Source: Bacillus litorisediminis
GTDB taxonomy: Bacteria > Bacillota > Bacilli > Bacillales > JC228
NCBI RefSeq assembly: GCF_022808645.1
Contig: NZ_JAKZKT010000035.1
Coordinates: 1 to 47,788, forward strand
DNA length: 47,788 bases
Direction of reading: 5' to 3'
Within the stretch, counting starts at the first letter, position 1. Every line of letters starts with the position of its first letter. This document shows, one piece after another, positions 33,601 through 41,927 of this stretch. The position numbers and the translations under genes are program-made. Below the pieces are notes generated by a model, which saw only the letters and a program-made list of their open reading frames with translations, ran no database searches and was not told the origin of the DNA.

Positions 33601-35423
33601 CTCTTTATGAAGAGGTTGGGACTACAACTGATAGAACCTTTACGGTCAGTGGTTTAACCAATGGGCAATCCTACTACTTTGCAGTTGTTTCAGTCGACGA
33701 AGAAGGCAATGAATCGGAAAAAACAGAAACCACTTCAGCTATGGTCCCACATTATGAATGGATTGACACGAAATATTGGATTGGCGGTTTAACTGAAATA
33801 GCAGACCAGATACTTGATTTATCAGTTTCACACACGATTCGGGCAGAGGTTTGGATCGAAGGAGCAACCGAAAGCGGGTATGCTGAAGGACTAACCGGTA
33901 AACTTGAAGTGAAAAAAGAAGGTGATCCTGAATGGACATCTTATCGGGCATCTTACACTGGCCAATCAGGAAATAATAATATTTTTCAATCATCATTCCG
34001 TCCTTTAGAATCGGGGACGTACACCTATCGATTCGCTTTTACAACGGATCAAGGCGCTACCTGGAAATATACAAATGAAGTGAAGATACAATTTGCCCCG
34101 AATCCGGAAGATTCAATTCCTCCGGCAGAAAAAGTTACATTAGCGCAGCCGTTGGTTGAATCTGGTCAAGTCAATCTGACATGGAGCGTCATCAATCCAG
34201 TTGAGGCTGACGCCTATCTGATTGCTATAGAGCGTGATGGAGAACTTTTAATGATATTAAATGATACTGAAGCAACTGGTTTTATCGACCGGAATGTTGA
34301 AAACGGCACGACCTATACGTATAAAGTGACATACTATGACCGCTTCGGAAACAAGGTAAGTTCTAATCCTATTACAATTACCCCGGATATTGTCATGGTT
34401 GAAGTCACCTTTGTTGTTCATGCGCCAGCATACACACCACTGGATACTAAAATAACCATTCCAAGCAGTGAGAATGGCTGGAATACAGGGGCGTGGGAAA
34501 TGTCACGGAACGGTGCTGTGACAACAGACTGGACCTTTACAAAAGAATTCCCAGAAGGAACCGAGATCACATATAAATATGTAAAGAATGGATCTTGGGA
34601 AGGGGAAGGACTTCCAGATCATACTCCAAATGACAAAACAGATGACGATACTAGTTATTATGGGTATGGAGCGATTGGAACGGATTTGAAAATTACAGTT
34701 ACTAATCAAGGAAACAATAAAATGATCGTCAATGATGAAATTTTCCGCTGGATTGATCAGCCTGTTGTGATAACTACACCTGAAAATAAAGCAACTGTTG
34801 ATACAGATGCTTTAACAGTAAAAGGGAATGCCATCAAAGGCGGAATATTGATGATCAATGGAGAACAAGTAACGGTCCGGGAAGATATGAGTTTTGCACA
34901 TGTTGTGAAGCTGCAAGAAGGTGAAAATACGATTGTAGTTTCGATTGAACCATCAGACGAAGTGAAGCAAACTATTTTTAACAATAACAGTGAAGCTATT
35001 GCCAAAAGTACAAAGCAATATTCTTTCACTGTTAACTACGATGCAAAATCATTGATTACACTAGATAAAAAAGCTTTAAACATAAGTGAAAAGCAATCAA
35101 AGGATGGGCAAAAAACCTATTCAATTCATTTGAAGAATGGGCTCGTTAAAGCATCAATTGAGGGAGCCGAAGAAATAGATTGGCTCATCTTCCCAGTTGG
35201 TACTGCAAATAAGGAAGAACTAGTAGAACTAAACATCCATCAAGAAATTTTACAAATGCTCAAAGAGAAAAATGAAGAAGCCATTCTTCGCATTCAGCTA
35301 GCAGAACAATATGTCGACTTCGGTGTAAATGAATTTCAGCTTGGTAATCGGAAAAACAATGAAACTCTCATTTTGACGAAAGAAAATGTAACGATCATTG
35401 TAAAGGGGAATATAGAAGATTAG
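30663..35423 (+). CDS. Secreted amylopullulanase-like GH13 enzyme with multiple carbohydrate-binding modules
   Basis: The 1586-residue protein starts at TTG after AAAGGGGGAAA and has a signal peptide cleaved after ISHA near residue 32; the upstream ORF extension to 30591 lacks a ribosome binding site. Two pullulanase-type X25 modules follow (about 35-130 and 135-235), then a CBM34-like domain (250-360) and the GH13 catalytic barrel (about 370-860) with VYQIFPDRFF, region I DGVFNH, nucleophile D650 (GWRLDVANEV), acid/base E690 (GEIWD) and D755 (GSHD). A fibronectin type III unit (about 945-1030), further beta-sandwich units and a starch-binding-like module (about 1245-1350) follow. No SLH or LPXTG anchor is seen. 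It should hydrolyse alpha-1,4 and possibly alpha-1,6 links in starch or pullulan outside the cell. Confidence 0.88.
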   Translation: MKRNKFKLVSICMIFAMILQSFSGIIPISHAEQRVVTLVGNLQDELGASEEWNPSAPETIMTPIGNGFYQFSGELPAGTYEYKIAINGSWEENYGYGGRNGENLTFTLQEPTNITFHFHDGTKAIADSTWYQAIPQEKQPRIAGTIQPAIGAGNEWSPGTSTAILLDDNFDNIYTYKTTVPQGNYEYKIVLGSNWGQEYPNTNATLHVLAESEITFFYNNNTKEVYTDYSPEGSDNNVHWDNLFHDTWDETYRSPFGAVSTNTPVTLRLASKEGDLTGADLFIRNQNTGTSKVVSMTKAGTANGKDYWEAIFTPTQKGVYGYKFIAEDQTARAEYGEDTKEGHIGKTVAANADLFQLTVFDPSFKTPDWMKEAVVYQIFPDRFFNGNQENDTAKTNARGSEPIEHQEWNELPDNPDLSGSADYDGDGIWSNDFFGGDIAGIQQKLDYLQSLGVNTLYLNPIASAASNHKYDASDWKTIDPMFGTPEEFYAFTNELSKRGMHLILDGVFNHSGDDSIYFDRYGKYKTVGAYEYWSRIYDLMNEQGLPEEEAKVEARNQLEAEGQVFDDVLGYHNWFNIRNEKVDKGLLTERYAYQAWWGFDSLPEIKSIPGSAVNYDSELNNGQFADYIMYAEDSVAKSWIKKGGSGWRLDVANEVDMEFWREFRKQLKSSEFSGTGATLQEGEEPLILGEIWDDASKYFLGDQYDSVMNYRFRGAILDFLTNGNAENAAAQLTAVQEDYPAEAYYALMNLMGSHDTARAVFLLGGGSDATTIAEQEPNYNHQLGVQRLKLASIIQMGYPGAPTIYYGDEAGVTGSHDPDDRRTYPWGNEDQDLINHYRTIGEVRTKHSDLFAHGDMKTIYANGDVLAFARITSDKFGIIAINRSSSEKTIEIDVKELLKNGISLTDQIDLSSTVTSENGKVTLVLPAMSGRMLVSQAGQDLAFPEKVSHLSAEAGQGQVTLSWTGGTGSYKIYQSTLKGALYEEVGTTTDRTFTVSGLTNGQSYYFAVVSVDEEGNESEKTETTSAMVPHYEWIDTKYWIGGLTEIADQILDLSVSHTIRAEVWIEGATESGYAEGLTGKLEVKKEGDPEWTSYRASYTGQSGNNNIFQSSFRPLESGTYTYRFAFTTDQGATWKYTNEVKIQFAPNPEDSIPPAEKVTLAQPLVESGQVNLTWSVINPVEADAYLIAIERDGELLMILNDTEATGFIDRNVENGTTYTYKVTYYDRFGNKVSSNPITITPDIVMVEVTFVVHAPAYTPLDTKITIPSSENGWNTGAWEMSRNGAVTTDWTFTKEFPEGTEITYKYVKNGSWEGEGLPDHTPNDKTDDDTSYYGYGAIGTDLKITVTNQGNNKMIVNDEIFRWIDQPVVITTPENKATVDTDALTVKGNAIKGGILMINGEQVTVREDMSFAHVVKLQEGENTIVVSIEPSDEVKQTIFNNNSEAIAKSTKQYSFTVNYDAKSLITLDKKALNISEKQSKDGQKTYSIHLKNGLVKASIEGAEEIDWLIFPVGTANKEELVELNIHQEILQMLKEKNEEAILRIQLAEQYVDFGVNEFQLGNRKNNETLILTKENVTIIVKGNIED

Positions 35424-35425
35424 AA

Positions 35426-35450
35426 TAGAGGCGTGCCATGCACGCCTCTA
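35426..35450 (+). terminator. Hairpin after the pullulanase gene
   Basis: TAGAGGCGTGC (35426-35436) pairs perfectly with GCACGCCTCTA (35440-35450) around a three-base loop. The following sequence (ATTTGT) is only weakly T-rich. Confidence 0.6.
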
Positions 35451-35587
35451 ATTTGTATGAGTTATAAAAAAGGGTTTACAGACTTTCCAACATTTTGATA
35501 ATTTAGAAAAGAAGAGCTGATGGATTCATTATCTCACAATAGTTATTAAACTCATTCATCTTTTTAAAGTTATGTGAAAAAATTAAC

Positions 35588-35610
35588 ATGTGTTAGGGTG
35601 AATAACACAT
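35588..35610 (+). promoter_or_regulatory. Operator-like inverted repeat upstream of the EmrE-type gene
   Basis: ATGTGTTA (35588-35595) and TAACACAT (35603-35610) form a perfect dyad with a seven-base spacer, 19 bases before the GTG start. It could be a repressor site or a short mRNA hairpin next to the ribosome binding site. Confidence 0.45.
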
Positions 35611-35628
35611 AAATTGAGGTGACTTCAC

Positions 35629-36600
35629 GTGCGCCCTATTTTAATTGGTATTTTGGCATCCTTCTTTTTCGCGTTCACTTTTGTGCTGAATGCTTCAATG
35701 GAGGTTTCGGGTGGCAGCTGGATTTGGAGCGCATCCCTTAGATATATTTTTATGATTCCATTTCTCCTATGTATTGTGATAGCCAGGAGAAATTTAAAAT
35801 CGCTCTTCCTTGAAATGAGAAAAAAGCCAGGAACTTGGATGCTATGGAGCTTTGTAGGGTTTGGTCTTTTTTATGCACCATTATGTTTTGCAGCAGCCTA
35901 TTCACCTGGGTGGTTAATTGCAGGGACATGGCAAATTACCATTGTATCCGGGATTTTATTATCCTCTTTGTTTTTTGAAACAATTGATACCAAAAACGGT
36001 CCAATTCAAGTAAGAGGTAAAATTCCTTTTAAAGGTCTTCTGATGTCAATGATTATTCTGTTAGGAATCCTGCTGATGCAATTTGAACATGCTGAAAAGC
36101 TGACGATAAATTCGTTTTTACTCGGCTTTATCCCTGTTCTAGTTGCATCGTTTGCCTATCCATTAGGAAACCGAAAAATGATGGAAGTATGTGAAGGCCG
36201 TTTAGATGCGTATCAGCGGGTGCTTGGTATGACACTAGCAAGTCTTCCGCTCTGGTTTTTTCTATCTGTATATGGGCTTTTTACAGTTGGACCGCCTAGT
36301 ACAGGACAGGGATTTCAATCATTGATAGTTGCTATATGTTCTGGAGTAGTAGCTACTGTTTTGTTTTTTAAAGCCACTGATTTAGTTAGGGGTAATATGC
36401 AAAAATTAGCTGCAGTTGAAGCAACCCAATCGATGGAAGTCCTGTTTGCATTAGTTGGGGAAATTATCGTTTTATCCATTGCCTTGCCAACAACCCTATC
36501 ATGGCTTGGTATCTTTACAGTAATTATCGGAATTATTCTCCATAGTTATGTGTCAAACCAAAAACAAGACTTAAAAGAACAATCTTCAATGGGTGTTTGA
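35629..36600 (+). CDS. EmrE-type multidrug resistance efflux transporter (DMT superfamily)
   Basis: The 323-residue protein has about ten transmembrane helices in two EamA-like halves (GILASFFFAFTFVLNASMEV at the start; KATDLVRGNMQKLAAVEATQ late). It belongs to the 10-TM EmrE-like group of drug/metabolite transporters; the name does not prove drug export. It starts with GTG six bases after GAGGTGA. It is monocistronic, with a dyad in its 5' region that may be an operator. Confidence 0.8.
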   Translation: MRPILIGILASFFFAFTFVLNASMEVSGGSWIWSASLRYIFMIPFLLCIVIARRNLKSLFLEMRKKPGTWMLWSFVGFGLFYAPLCFAAAYSPGWLIAGTWQITIVSGILLSSLFFETIDTKNGPIQVRGKIPFKGLLMSMIILLGILLMQFEHAEKLTINSFLLGFIPVLVASFAYPLGNRKMMEVCEGRLDAYQRVLGMTLASLPLWFFLSVYGLFTVGPPSTGQGFQSLIVAICSGVVATVLFFKATDLVRGNMQKLAAVEATQSMEVLFALVGEIIVLSIALPTTLSWLGIFTVIIGIILHSYVSNQKQDLKEQSSMGV

Positions 36601-36717
36601 GAATTAAACATGCATGGCTATGATGCGGATTTGTATCGTTTTTTTCTTCCTTTATGCTATGCCTTGCTGGTTAACCGAACAGATAACGAATTAGCAGTTA
36701 TGAAATTGCTTTACAAG

Positions 36718-36742
36718 AAAGCCTTCTAAGAGGCTTTTTTTG
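36718..36742 (+). terminator. Rho-independent terminator after the EmrE-type gene
   Basis: AAAGCCT (36718-36724) pairs with AGGCTTT (36731-36737), followed by Ts. Confidence 0.75.
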
Positions 36743-36824
36743 TTTCTGCAAAAACGTATTTCTTAATAAATTGGGCAAGCAAGGGGAACCTAACAGTAAA
36801 TCTTTACGAATAGCGAGGTCTGCA

Positions 36825-37829
36825 ATGGAAAGGAATAATAATATTAAGTTAACATCTGCCGAAATTTCAGCCTTATTCCAAAATTACTTAAACGATACAA
36901 TGTCTATTTGTGTTTTTCAATATATGAAAGAAATTATCCAAGATCAAGAAATCAAAAAAGTAATTGAACATGCCTTAGATGTATCGCATCAGCATGTTGA
37001 AATAATAAGGAGTATTTTTAAAGCAGAATCACTTCCCATTCCATTGGGTTTTACTGAACAGGATGTAAACCTTAATGCTGAACGTTTATTTTCGGATACC
37101 TTTTGCTTATATTATCTGAAAAACATGACAAAGGGCGGTTTATCCAATTATGGATTGATTCTCCCGCAAATTTTCAGGGAGGATATCCTTGCCTTTTACA
37201 ACAAATCCCTCACTTCTACAATGGAAATAAATAAGGTGTCTACTGAACTTTTATTAGAAAAGGGCTTAGCCGTAAGGCCGCCTTATATTCCTTATCCGCA
37301 GCAAATTGAATTTGTTCGCAAGCAATCTTTTTTAAAGGGCTTTTTAGGTGAAAAGCGACCGCTTACCGGCATCGAAATTACCCAACTCTATTCAAATATA
37401 CAAACAAATATGTTAGGCGAATCTTTAGCTATTGCATTTTCTCAAGTTACTGAAAATAAAAATGTCAGAAACTATTTTTTAAGAGGAAAGGAAATTGCAG
37501 AGAAACATATTGGAATCTTTTCTTCATTTTTACGAGAAGAAAATTTGCCTGTTCCGATGACTTGGGATCATGAAATTACCGTTAGGCAGGCAGCTCCATT
37601 TTCAGATAAATTGATGATGTATCATTTCGGACTTATGAATTACTCAGGAATCGGGAATTATGGAGTGGCGATCTCATCTTGCCAGCGCAGGGATTTAGTT
37701 GCTAGTTTCTCAGGATTAACGGCAGAAATAATGAAGTATGCAGAAGACGGATTAAATATTTTAATCGATGAAGAATGGTTAGAACAGCCTCCATTAGCTG
37801 CAGATCGGGATGATTTGGCTATGAATTAG
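36825..37829 (+). CDS. DUF3231 family protein
   Basis: The 334-residue protein contains two copies of the roughly 165-residue DUF3231 domain (residues about 5-165 and 180-334). Each has an LTSAEISALFQNYLNDTMSI or LTGIEITQLYSNIQTNMLGE opening and an internal SNYG/GNYG motif. The fold is predicted as a ferritin-like helical bundle. In Bacillaceae such proteins are common, often in several copies; function is unknown. The ORF opens at 36771 but GAGGT is correctly spaced only for the ATG at 36825. Confidence 0.82.
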   Translation: MERNNNIKLTSAEISALFQNYLNDTMSICVFQYMKEIIQDQEIKKVIEHALDVSHQHVEIIRSIFKAESLPIPLGFTEQDVNLNAERLFSDTFCLYYLKNMTKGGLSNYGLILPQIFREDILAFYNKSLTSTMEINKVSTELLLEKGLAVRPPYIPYPQQIEFVRKQSFLKGFLGEKRPLTGIEITQLYSNIQTNMLGESLAIAFSQVTENKNVRNYFLRGKEIAEKHIGIFSSFLREENLPVPMTWDHEITVRQAAPFSDKLMMYHFGLMNYSGIGNYGVAISSCQRRDLVASFSGLTAEIMKYAEDGLNILIDEEWLEQPPLAADRDDLAMN

Positions 37830-37919
37830 ATTGACTGATTCTGCAGGTAAAGATGGAATAAAATGAAATGATATAAAATGTACATTCACTTGACACGGTT
37901 AAAATAGGGGGACTTAAGT

Positions 37920-38542
37920 GTGTTTCAGCCAACATGTGATTTTTCTTCTTTAAAACAGGACATTATCAAACGTCTTGAAACGATTTCTTCTGAAATAGAT
38001 GAGGGATTAAGAACCTTGCAGAATGATAATGAATGTGTTTAGGAAAATTAGAAGATCTTAAAGAACAGTTTGAACAAATCGAAACAGTAGCAGCCTCCTT
38101 TTATTTAAATTGTTATTTGTCCCCATTTACAGAAAAATACTTAGATTTATCGACATGTGTACAAAACCTTTCGCATCAAAAGCATGGCGGCTTGATTGTG
38201 ATTGAAAGAAGAATTCGCCTAGATTCTATAATCCGCCAAGGAACCCCAGTTGGAGCAACTCTAACTTCTTCTCTCTTAGAATCCATCTTTTATCCGGGTA
38301 ATCCTCTTCATGATGGAGCCGTACTGGTTCGCGGTAATGAAATTGTTTCTGCAGCCAATGTTCTTCCCTTATCAGAACGAATTGTATTCGGAAAAAAACT
38401 AGGAACGCGTCATCGGGCTGCCTTAGGAATTAGCGAAAAAAGCGATGCATTAGCTTTGGTTGTATCTGAAGAAACAGGGAGAGTTTCCTTTGCGATGGGA
38501 GGGAACCTTTACCGAATAGCAACGGCCAGTTCATCCGTATAA
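37920..38542 (+). pseudogene. cdaS: CdaS diadenylate cyclase, split by a one-base frameshift
   Basis: A GTG behind GGGGGA starts the N-terminal helical domain (MFQPTCDFSSLKQDIIKRLE), which stops at 38040-38042. The next frame continues as LGKLEDLKEQFEQIETVAAS and the whole DAC domain with the catalytic LHDGAVLVRGN and GTRHRAALG motifs, to 38540-38542. Restoring one T at GTGTTTAGG gives 207 residues, the length of B. subtilis CdaS. CdaS is the sporulation-specific c-di-AMP synthase whose N-terminal helices inhibit it. As read, the DAC part could only start at the ATG at 38033, without a ribosome binding site. Confidence 0.8.
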
Positions 38543-38656
38543 CAGTGTGTAGATGGAATGGGGTGATACCTTTTAAAAAATTTGAATAAAGGCATATTAC
38601 AGATTAGCCATATTCTAAGAAATCATTAAAATTTTTACATCCTAGAGGTGATCCAA

Positions 38657-38920
38657 ATGATTCTCAAAGGGAACCTAATTTCTGGTGAATTTGATGAAGA
38701 AATGAATGAATTCTCGCTCCAAGAAGTGAAGCATTTGACAATAGAATCTACTATAAAAGAAAAGCAATTACAGATGCTATATCAGTATCTGATAAAGCAT
38801 CAGGATGATTTAGATGGACAGGTAATCGTTCTTAATGATCAGATCCCGCTAAGATTAAGTCAGGAAGAAATTCGATTGTTTTTAAATGATTTAGAAATGG
38901 TTCAATCACACTATCATTAA
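38657..38920 (+). CDS. Hypothetical protein, 87 residues
   Basis: A soluble, acidic protein starting MILKGNLISGEFDEEMNEFS, with a mixed alpha/beta pattern and an IRLFLNDLEMVQSHYH end. GAGGTGATCC precedes the ATG at 38657; the GTG at 38648 lies inside that site. No domain recognised. It lies about 115 bases after cdaS and is followed by a strong terminator. Confidence 0.65.
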   Translation: MILKGNLISGEFDEEMNEFSLQEVKHLTIESTIKEKQLQMLYQYLIKHQDDLDGQVIVLNDQIPLRLSQEEIRLFLNDLEMVQSHYH

Positions 38921-38942
38921 CATTATAAATAATTTCATTATT

Positions 38943-38976
38943 AAGCGATTCTTGCAATTGAAGAATCGCTTTTTTC
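38943..38976 (+). terminator. Rho-independent terminator
   Basis: AAGCGATTCTT (38943-38953) pairs perfectly with AAGAATCGCTT (38961-38971), followed by a six-T run. Confidence 0.85.
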
Positions 38977-39026
38977 ATGAAATCCTGGAACTTTTTTTGT
39001 TATGAAACGTCTAAATGTAAGGGGGA

Positions 39027-39092
39027 GTGAATATAAAACGAATCATTCTGCTTTTTGCAGGCATAATGGCTGGGTGTCACAAGCAGTTCTAA
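39027..39092 (+). CDS. Putative micro-lipoprotein or signal-peptide remnant, 21 residues
   Basis: GTG-started frame MNIKRIILLFAGIMAGCHKQ then F and stop. It is a lipoprotein signal peptide with a lipobox-like MAGC and only four residues after the cysteine. The GGGGGAG element abuts the GTG, closer than usual. It is either a tiny lipoprotein or the start of a decayed gene. Confidence 0.3.
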   Translation: MNIKRIILLFAGIMAGCHKQF

Positions 39093-39165
39093 TCTAAACT
39101 CTCCATAGATTCATCATTATATTTTTCGCACTATTATTATTCTTAAAAAAATAAGGAGAGATAAG

Positions 39166-39504
39166 ATGAAAAAATTTGGTCCCCTTATTTTAATTATCGG
39201 TTTAGCTGGTTTTGTTATTTTTTTAATTGATTTCGCGTCATCAGATTTTTTTGAAGAACCTAAATATTTTTGGGTCGGTTTTGCGTCAATGCCTGTTATC
39301 TTTATAGGAGCCGTCTTGAGCATGCCTGCTATAAAGCAAAAATATCTGAAACAAAATGAAGAGATCTTGCGCGAACAAATGAAAATAATGGGTGAGGCAT
39401 TCAGAGAAGGATTCTATGAAGATAACAAAAAATTTTGTTCGAATTGTGGAGATTTGATTGAAAAACAAGCAAAATTTTGTTCTATTTGTGGGAATCCCCA
39501 GTAA
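39166..39504 (+). CDS. Membrane protein with C-terminal zinc ribbon
   Basis: The 112-residue protein has two transmembrane helices (about 6-24 and 38-55), an amphipathic stretch (60-90) and a C-terminal double CxxC ribbon (FCSNCGDLIEKQAKFCSICG), expected to bind one zinc ion. AAGGAGAGATAAG precedes the ATG. Such small membrane zinc-ribbon proteins are common in Firmicutes and uncharacterised. Confidence 0.75.
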   Translation: MKKFGPLILIIGLAGFVIFLIDFASSDFFEEPKYFWVGFASMPVIFIGAVLSMPAIKQKYLKQNEEILREQMKIMGEAFREGFYEDNKKFCSNCGDLIEKQAKFCSICGNPQ

Positions 39505-39668
39505 AGTTCTACTTTTCCTGATAGATACACAATACTTAAAAAACGACATAGTTTTTACCAAAATAGATGAATCGTCTACATCATGGATCATTTTTATACA
39601 TAGAATGCTACGAACAAGTATCTGGCGAAAGTATGATGTAAATGCATTGAACAAAAGGGGGTGCTTCT

Positions 39669-40286
39669 TTGGAAGAACAGTGGCTTACATGGGCTAAGCA
39701 GCTTCAAGCTATTGCACAAGCAGGATTAGCTTATTCTAAAGATGTATTTGATATTGAACGGTTTAAAATGATACGAAACATAAGCTTAGAAATCTTATCA
39801 CGGCATACGGACATGGAAGTAAATAAAATCAAAGATTTATTTGCTAATGAAACGGGGTATCCAACTCCTAAAGTAGATGTTCGCGCAGCTGTCTTTCATA
39901 AGGAACAAATCCTAATGGTTCAAGAAAAATCTGATGGCAAGTGGTCATTGCCGGGAGGCTGGGCCGATATTGGCTATTCACCTGCTGAAATAGCAGTTAA
40001 AGAAGTGAAAGAAGAAACAGGATATGATGTAAAACCAATCAAGCTGATTGCTGTGTTTGACAAGAAATGTCACCCTCATCCGCCATCTCCTTACCATGTT
40101 TATAAAATCATGTTCTTATGTGAATTAAGTGGAGGAAATGCAAAAAACAGTATTGAGACAAATGACGTTCAATTCTTCGATAAACATCAATTGCCTCCGT
40201 TATCAATTCACAGGATAACAAAAAACCAAATTGAACTTGCGTTTGAGCACTTGAAAAATCCTCATGCCCCTATATATTTTGACTAA
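39669..40286 (+). CDS. NUDIX hydrolase with N-terminal helical domain (YjhB-like)
   Basis: The 205-residue protein has a helical N-terminal domain (about 1-65, containing LAYSKDVFDIERFKMIRNIS) typical of YjhB-type NUDIX proteins. The NUDIX domain has box GWADIGYSPAEIAVKEVKEE-TG. The R of the REU motif is replaced by K (KEV). These enzymes hydrolyse nucleoside diphosphate derivatives such as ADP-ribose. The TTG start lies after AAAGGGGG. It is followed 60 bases later by a terminator that sits close to the MATE gene. Confidence 0.82.
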   Translation: MEEQWLTWAKQLQAIAQAGLAYSKDVFDIERFKMIRNISLEILSRHTDMEVNKIKDLFANETGYPTPKVDVRAAVFHKEQILMVQEKSDGKWSLPGGWADIGYSPAEIAVKEVKEETGYDVKPIKLIAVFDKKCHPHPPSPYHVYKIMFLCELSGGNAKNSIETNDVQFFDKHQLPPLSIHRITKNQIELAFEHLKNPHAPIYFD

Positions 40287-40345
40287 AACTTATGATTTCG
40301 GTTCTCTTCTGCCATTTTTTGCTGTAAGATAATAAGAGTTTAAAT

Positions 40346-40374
40346 ACGTCCTTATTAAAGGGCGTGCTTTTTTT
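40346..40374 (+). terminator. Terminator between NUDIX and MATE genes
   Basis: ACGTCCTT (40346-40353) pairs with AAGGGCGT (40358-40365) with one G-U pair, followed by seven Ts. It ends only about 20 bases before the MATE start codon. Confidence 0.7.
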
Positions 40375-40394
40375 GTGTAAGGAGTAGGAACAAT

Positions 40395-41765
40395 ATGAAA
40401 CAAACCTTTACATTACGAGAGAAAACGAAACTCATTTTTATATTATTAGTACCTATCTTAATAACCCAGCTCGGAATGTTTTCGATGGTTCTTTTTAACA
40501 CAATTATGTCAGGAAAATATAATTCTTCCGATTTGGCGGGAGTAGCCATAGGATCATCGATTTGGAACCCTATTTTTACAGGTTTAAGTACCATTCTACT
40601 CGCTGTCTCGCCGATTGTAGCTCAGCGCTTTGGTGAAAAAAAGGAAGAGGATGTTTCAGCAGTTGTTAAGAATGGAGTGATTTTAGCGATTCTAATTGGA
40701 ATAATGGTTATTATCCTGGGAATGTTTCTTTTAAATCCATTTCTTGATCAGATGAATCTAGAGAATGCAGTACGAGAGCCCGCTTATAATTATTTAGTTG
40801 GTCTTAGTTTTGGGATTATTCCTTTATTTGTCTATAATGTATTGAGATCATTTATCTATGCACTAGGGAAGACGCGGGTAGTCATGGTCATCTTGCTTTC
40901 TGCGTTACCTTTAAATCTTTTTTTAAACTATACTCTTATATTCGGAAACCTTGGATTTCCGGAGCTTGGCGGAGCTGGCGGCGGATATGCAACGGCTGTT
41001 ACATTCTGGTTCATACTGGGAGTCACGATTTTTATTATTAAAACGAAGGAACCATTTGCAGCATTTCATGTGTTTTCCCGTTCGCTTCAGTTTTCTCTTG
41101 CTAAATGTAAGGAGATATTAAAAATTGGAGTACCGATGGGGTTGTCCACATTTTTTGAGACCAGTATGTTTGCAGTGGTGACAATCTTTTTAAGTCAATA
41201 CAGTGTTACAACGATTGCAGCCTATCAATCAGCTTTAAATATTGTTTCCTTCCTGTATATGATACCAACTAGTATATCAATGGCGCTTACTGTTTTAGTC
41301 GGATATGAGGTTGGGGCAAGACGTTATAAAGATGCAAAGATTTATAGCTGGTTAGGAATTTATTTATCAATGATTATTGCGCTTGTTACGGGACTTTGTA
41401 TTGTACTGTTCCGTGATGAAGTAGCAGGTATTTATTCAGATGAAGCGGCTGTTATTTCGCTCACTGCTCATTTTCTCATTTATGCTTTATTCTTCCAAAT
41501 CTCAGATGCGTTGCAGGTTACTGCTCAAGCTGCCCTAAGAGGGTATAAAGATGTTAATATCGCTTTTATTATGACCTTGATTGCTTATTGGGCGATTTGT
41601 TTGCCAGTTGGATACGTACTTGCTAATTTTACTGAAATGGGGGCAACGGGATATTGGCTCGGATTAACGATCGGGTTACTTGCTGCGGGTTTAGGTTTGT
41701 CGTCCAGGCTCCTTTATATTCAAAAGACAAAGTATAATCCGCAAGTTTCTGTCTCTGGGGAGTAA
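40395..41765 (+). CDS. MATE family efflux transporter
   Basis: The 456-residue protein has twelve transmembrane helices in two homologous halves. It starts with PILITQLGMFSMVLFNTIMS and has a MATE-type ISMALTVLVGYEVGA segment in the second half. MATE proteins export organic cations, drugs or toxic metabolites using Na+ or H+ gradients. AAGGAGTAGG precedes the ATG. A terminator lies 20 bases upstream with no room for a separate promoter, so expression may depend on read-through. Confidence 0.88.
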   Translation: MKQTFTLREKTKLIFILLVPILITQLGMFSMVLFNTIMSGKYNSSDLAGVAIGSSIWNPIFTGLSTILLAVSPIVAQRFGEKKEEDVSAVVKNGVILAILIGIMVIILGMFLLNPFLDQMNLENAVREPAYNYLVGLSFGIIPLFVYNVLRSFIYALGKTRVVMVILLSALPLNLFLNYTLIFGNLGFPELGGAGGGYATAVTFWFILGVTIFIIKTKEPFAAFHVFSRSLQFSLAKCKEILKIGVPMGLSTFFETSMFAVVTIFLSQYSVTTIAAYQSALNIVSFLYMIPTSISMALTVLVGYEVGARRYKDAKIYSWLGIYLSMIIALVTGLCIVLFRDEVAGIYSDEAAVISLTAHFLIYALFFQISDALQVTAQAALRGYKDVNIAFIMTLIAYWAICLPVGYVLANFTEMGATGYWLGLTIGLLAAGLGLSSRLLYIQKTKYNPQVSVSGE

Positions 41766-41769
41766 GGTT

Positions 41770-41803
41770 AACCTAGTTTGGTGTACACCGAACTAGGTTT
41801 TTT
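41770..41803 (+). terminator. Rho-independent terminator after the MATE gene
   Basis: AACCTAGTT (41770-41778) pairs with AACTAGGTT (41791-41799), with a palindromic GGTGTACACC in the loop, followed by Ts. Confidence 0.8.
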
Positions 41804-41927
41804 AGTTTGCTATATTTTAAGCTATAAGTGAAAGTAAATTAAAGGAATTACGGTGATACATATAGAAAAAAGAATGTGAGTATGGCTGTATCGAATATGA
41901 GGATAGAGGAAATAAGGGGGATATATA

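Noticed and set aside
36610-36729. 39-codon ORF after the EmrE-type gene
   Set aside because: It has no ribosome binding site and its end is formed by the terminator stem.
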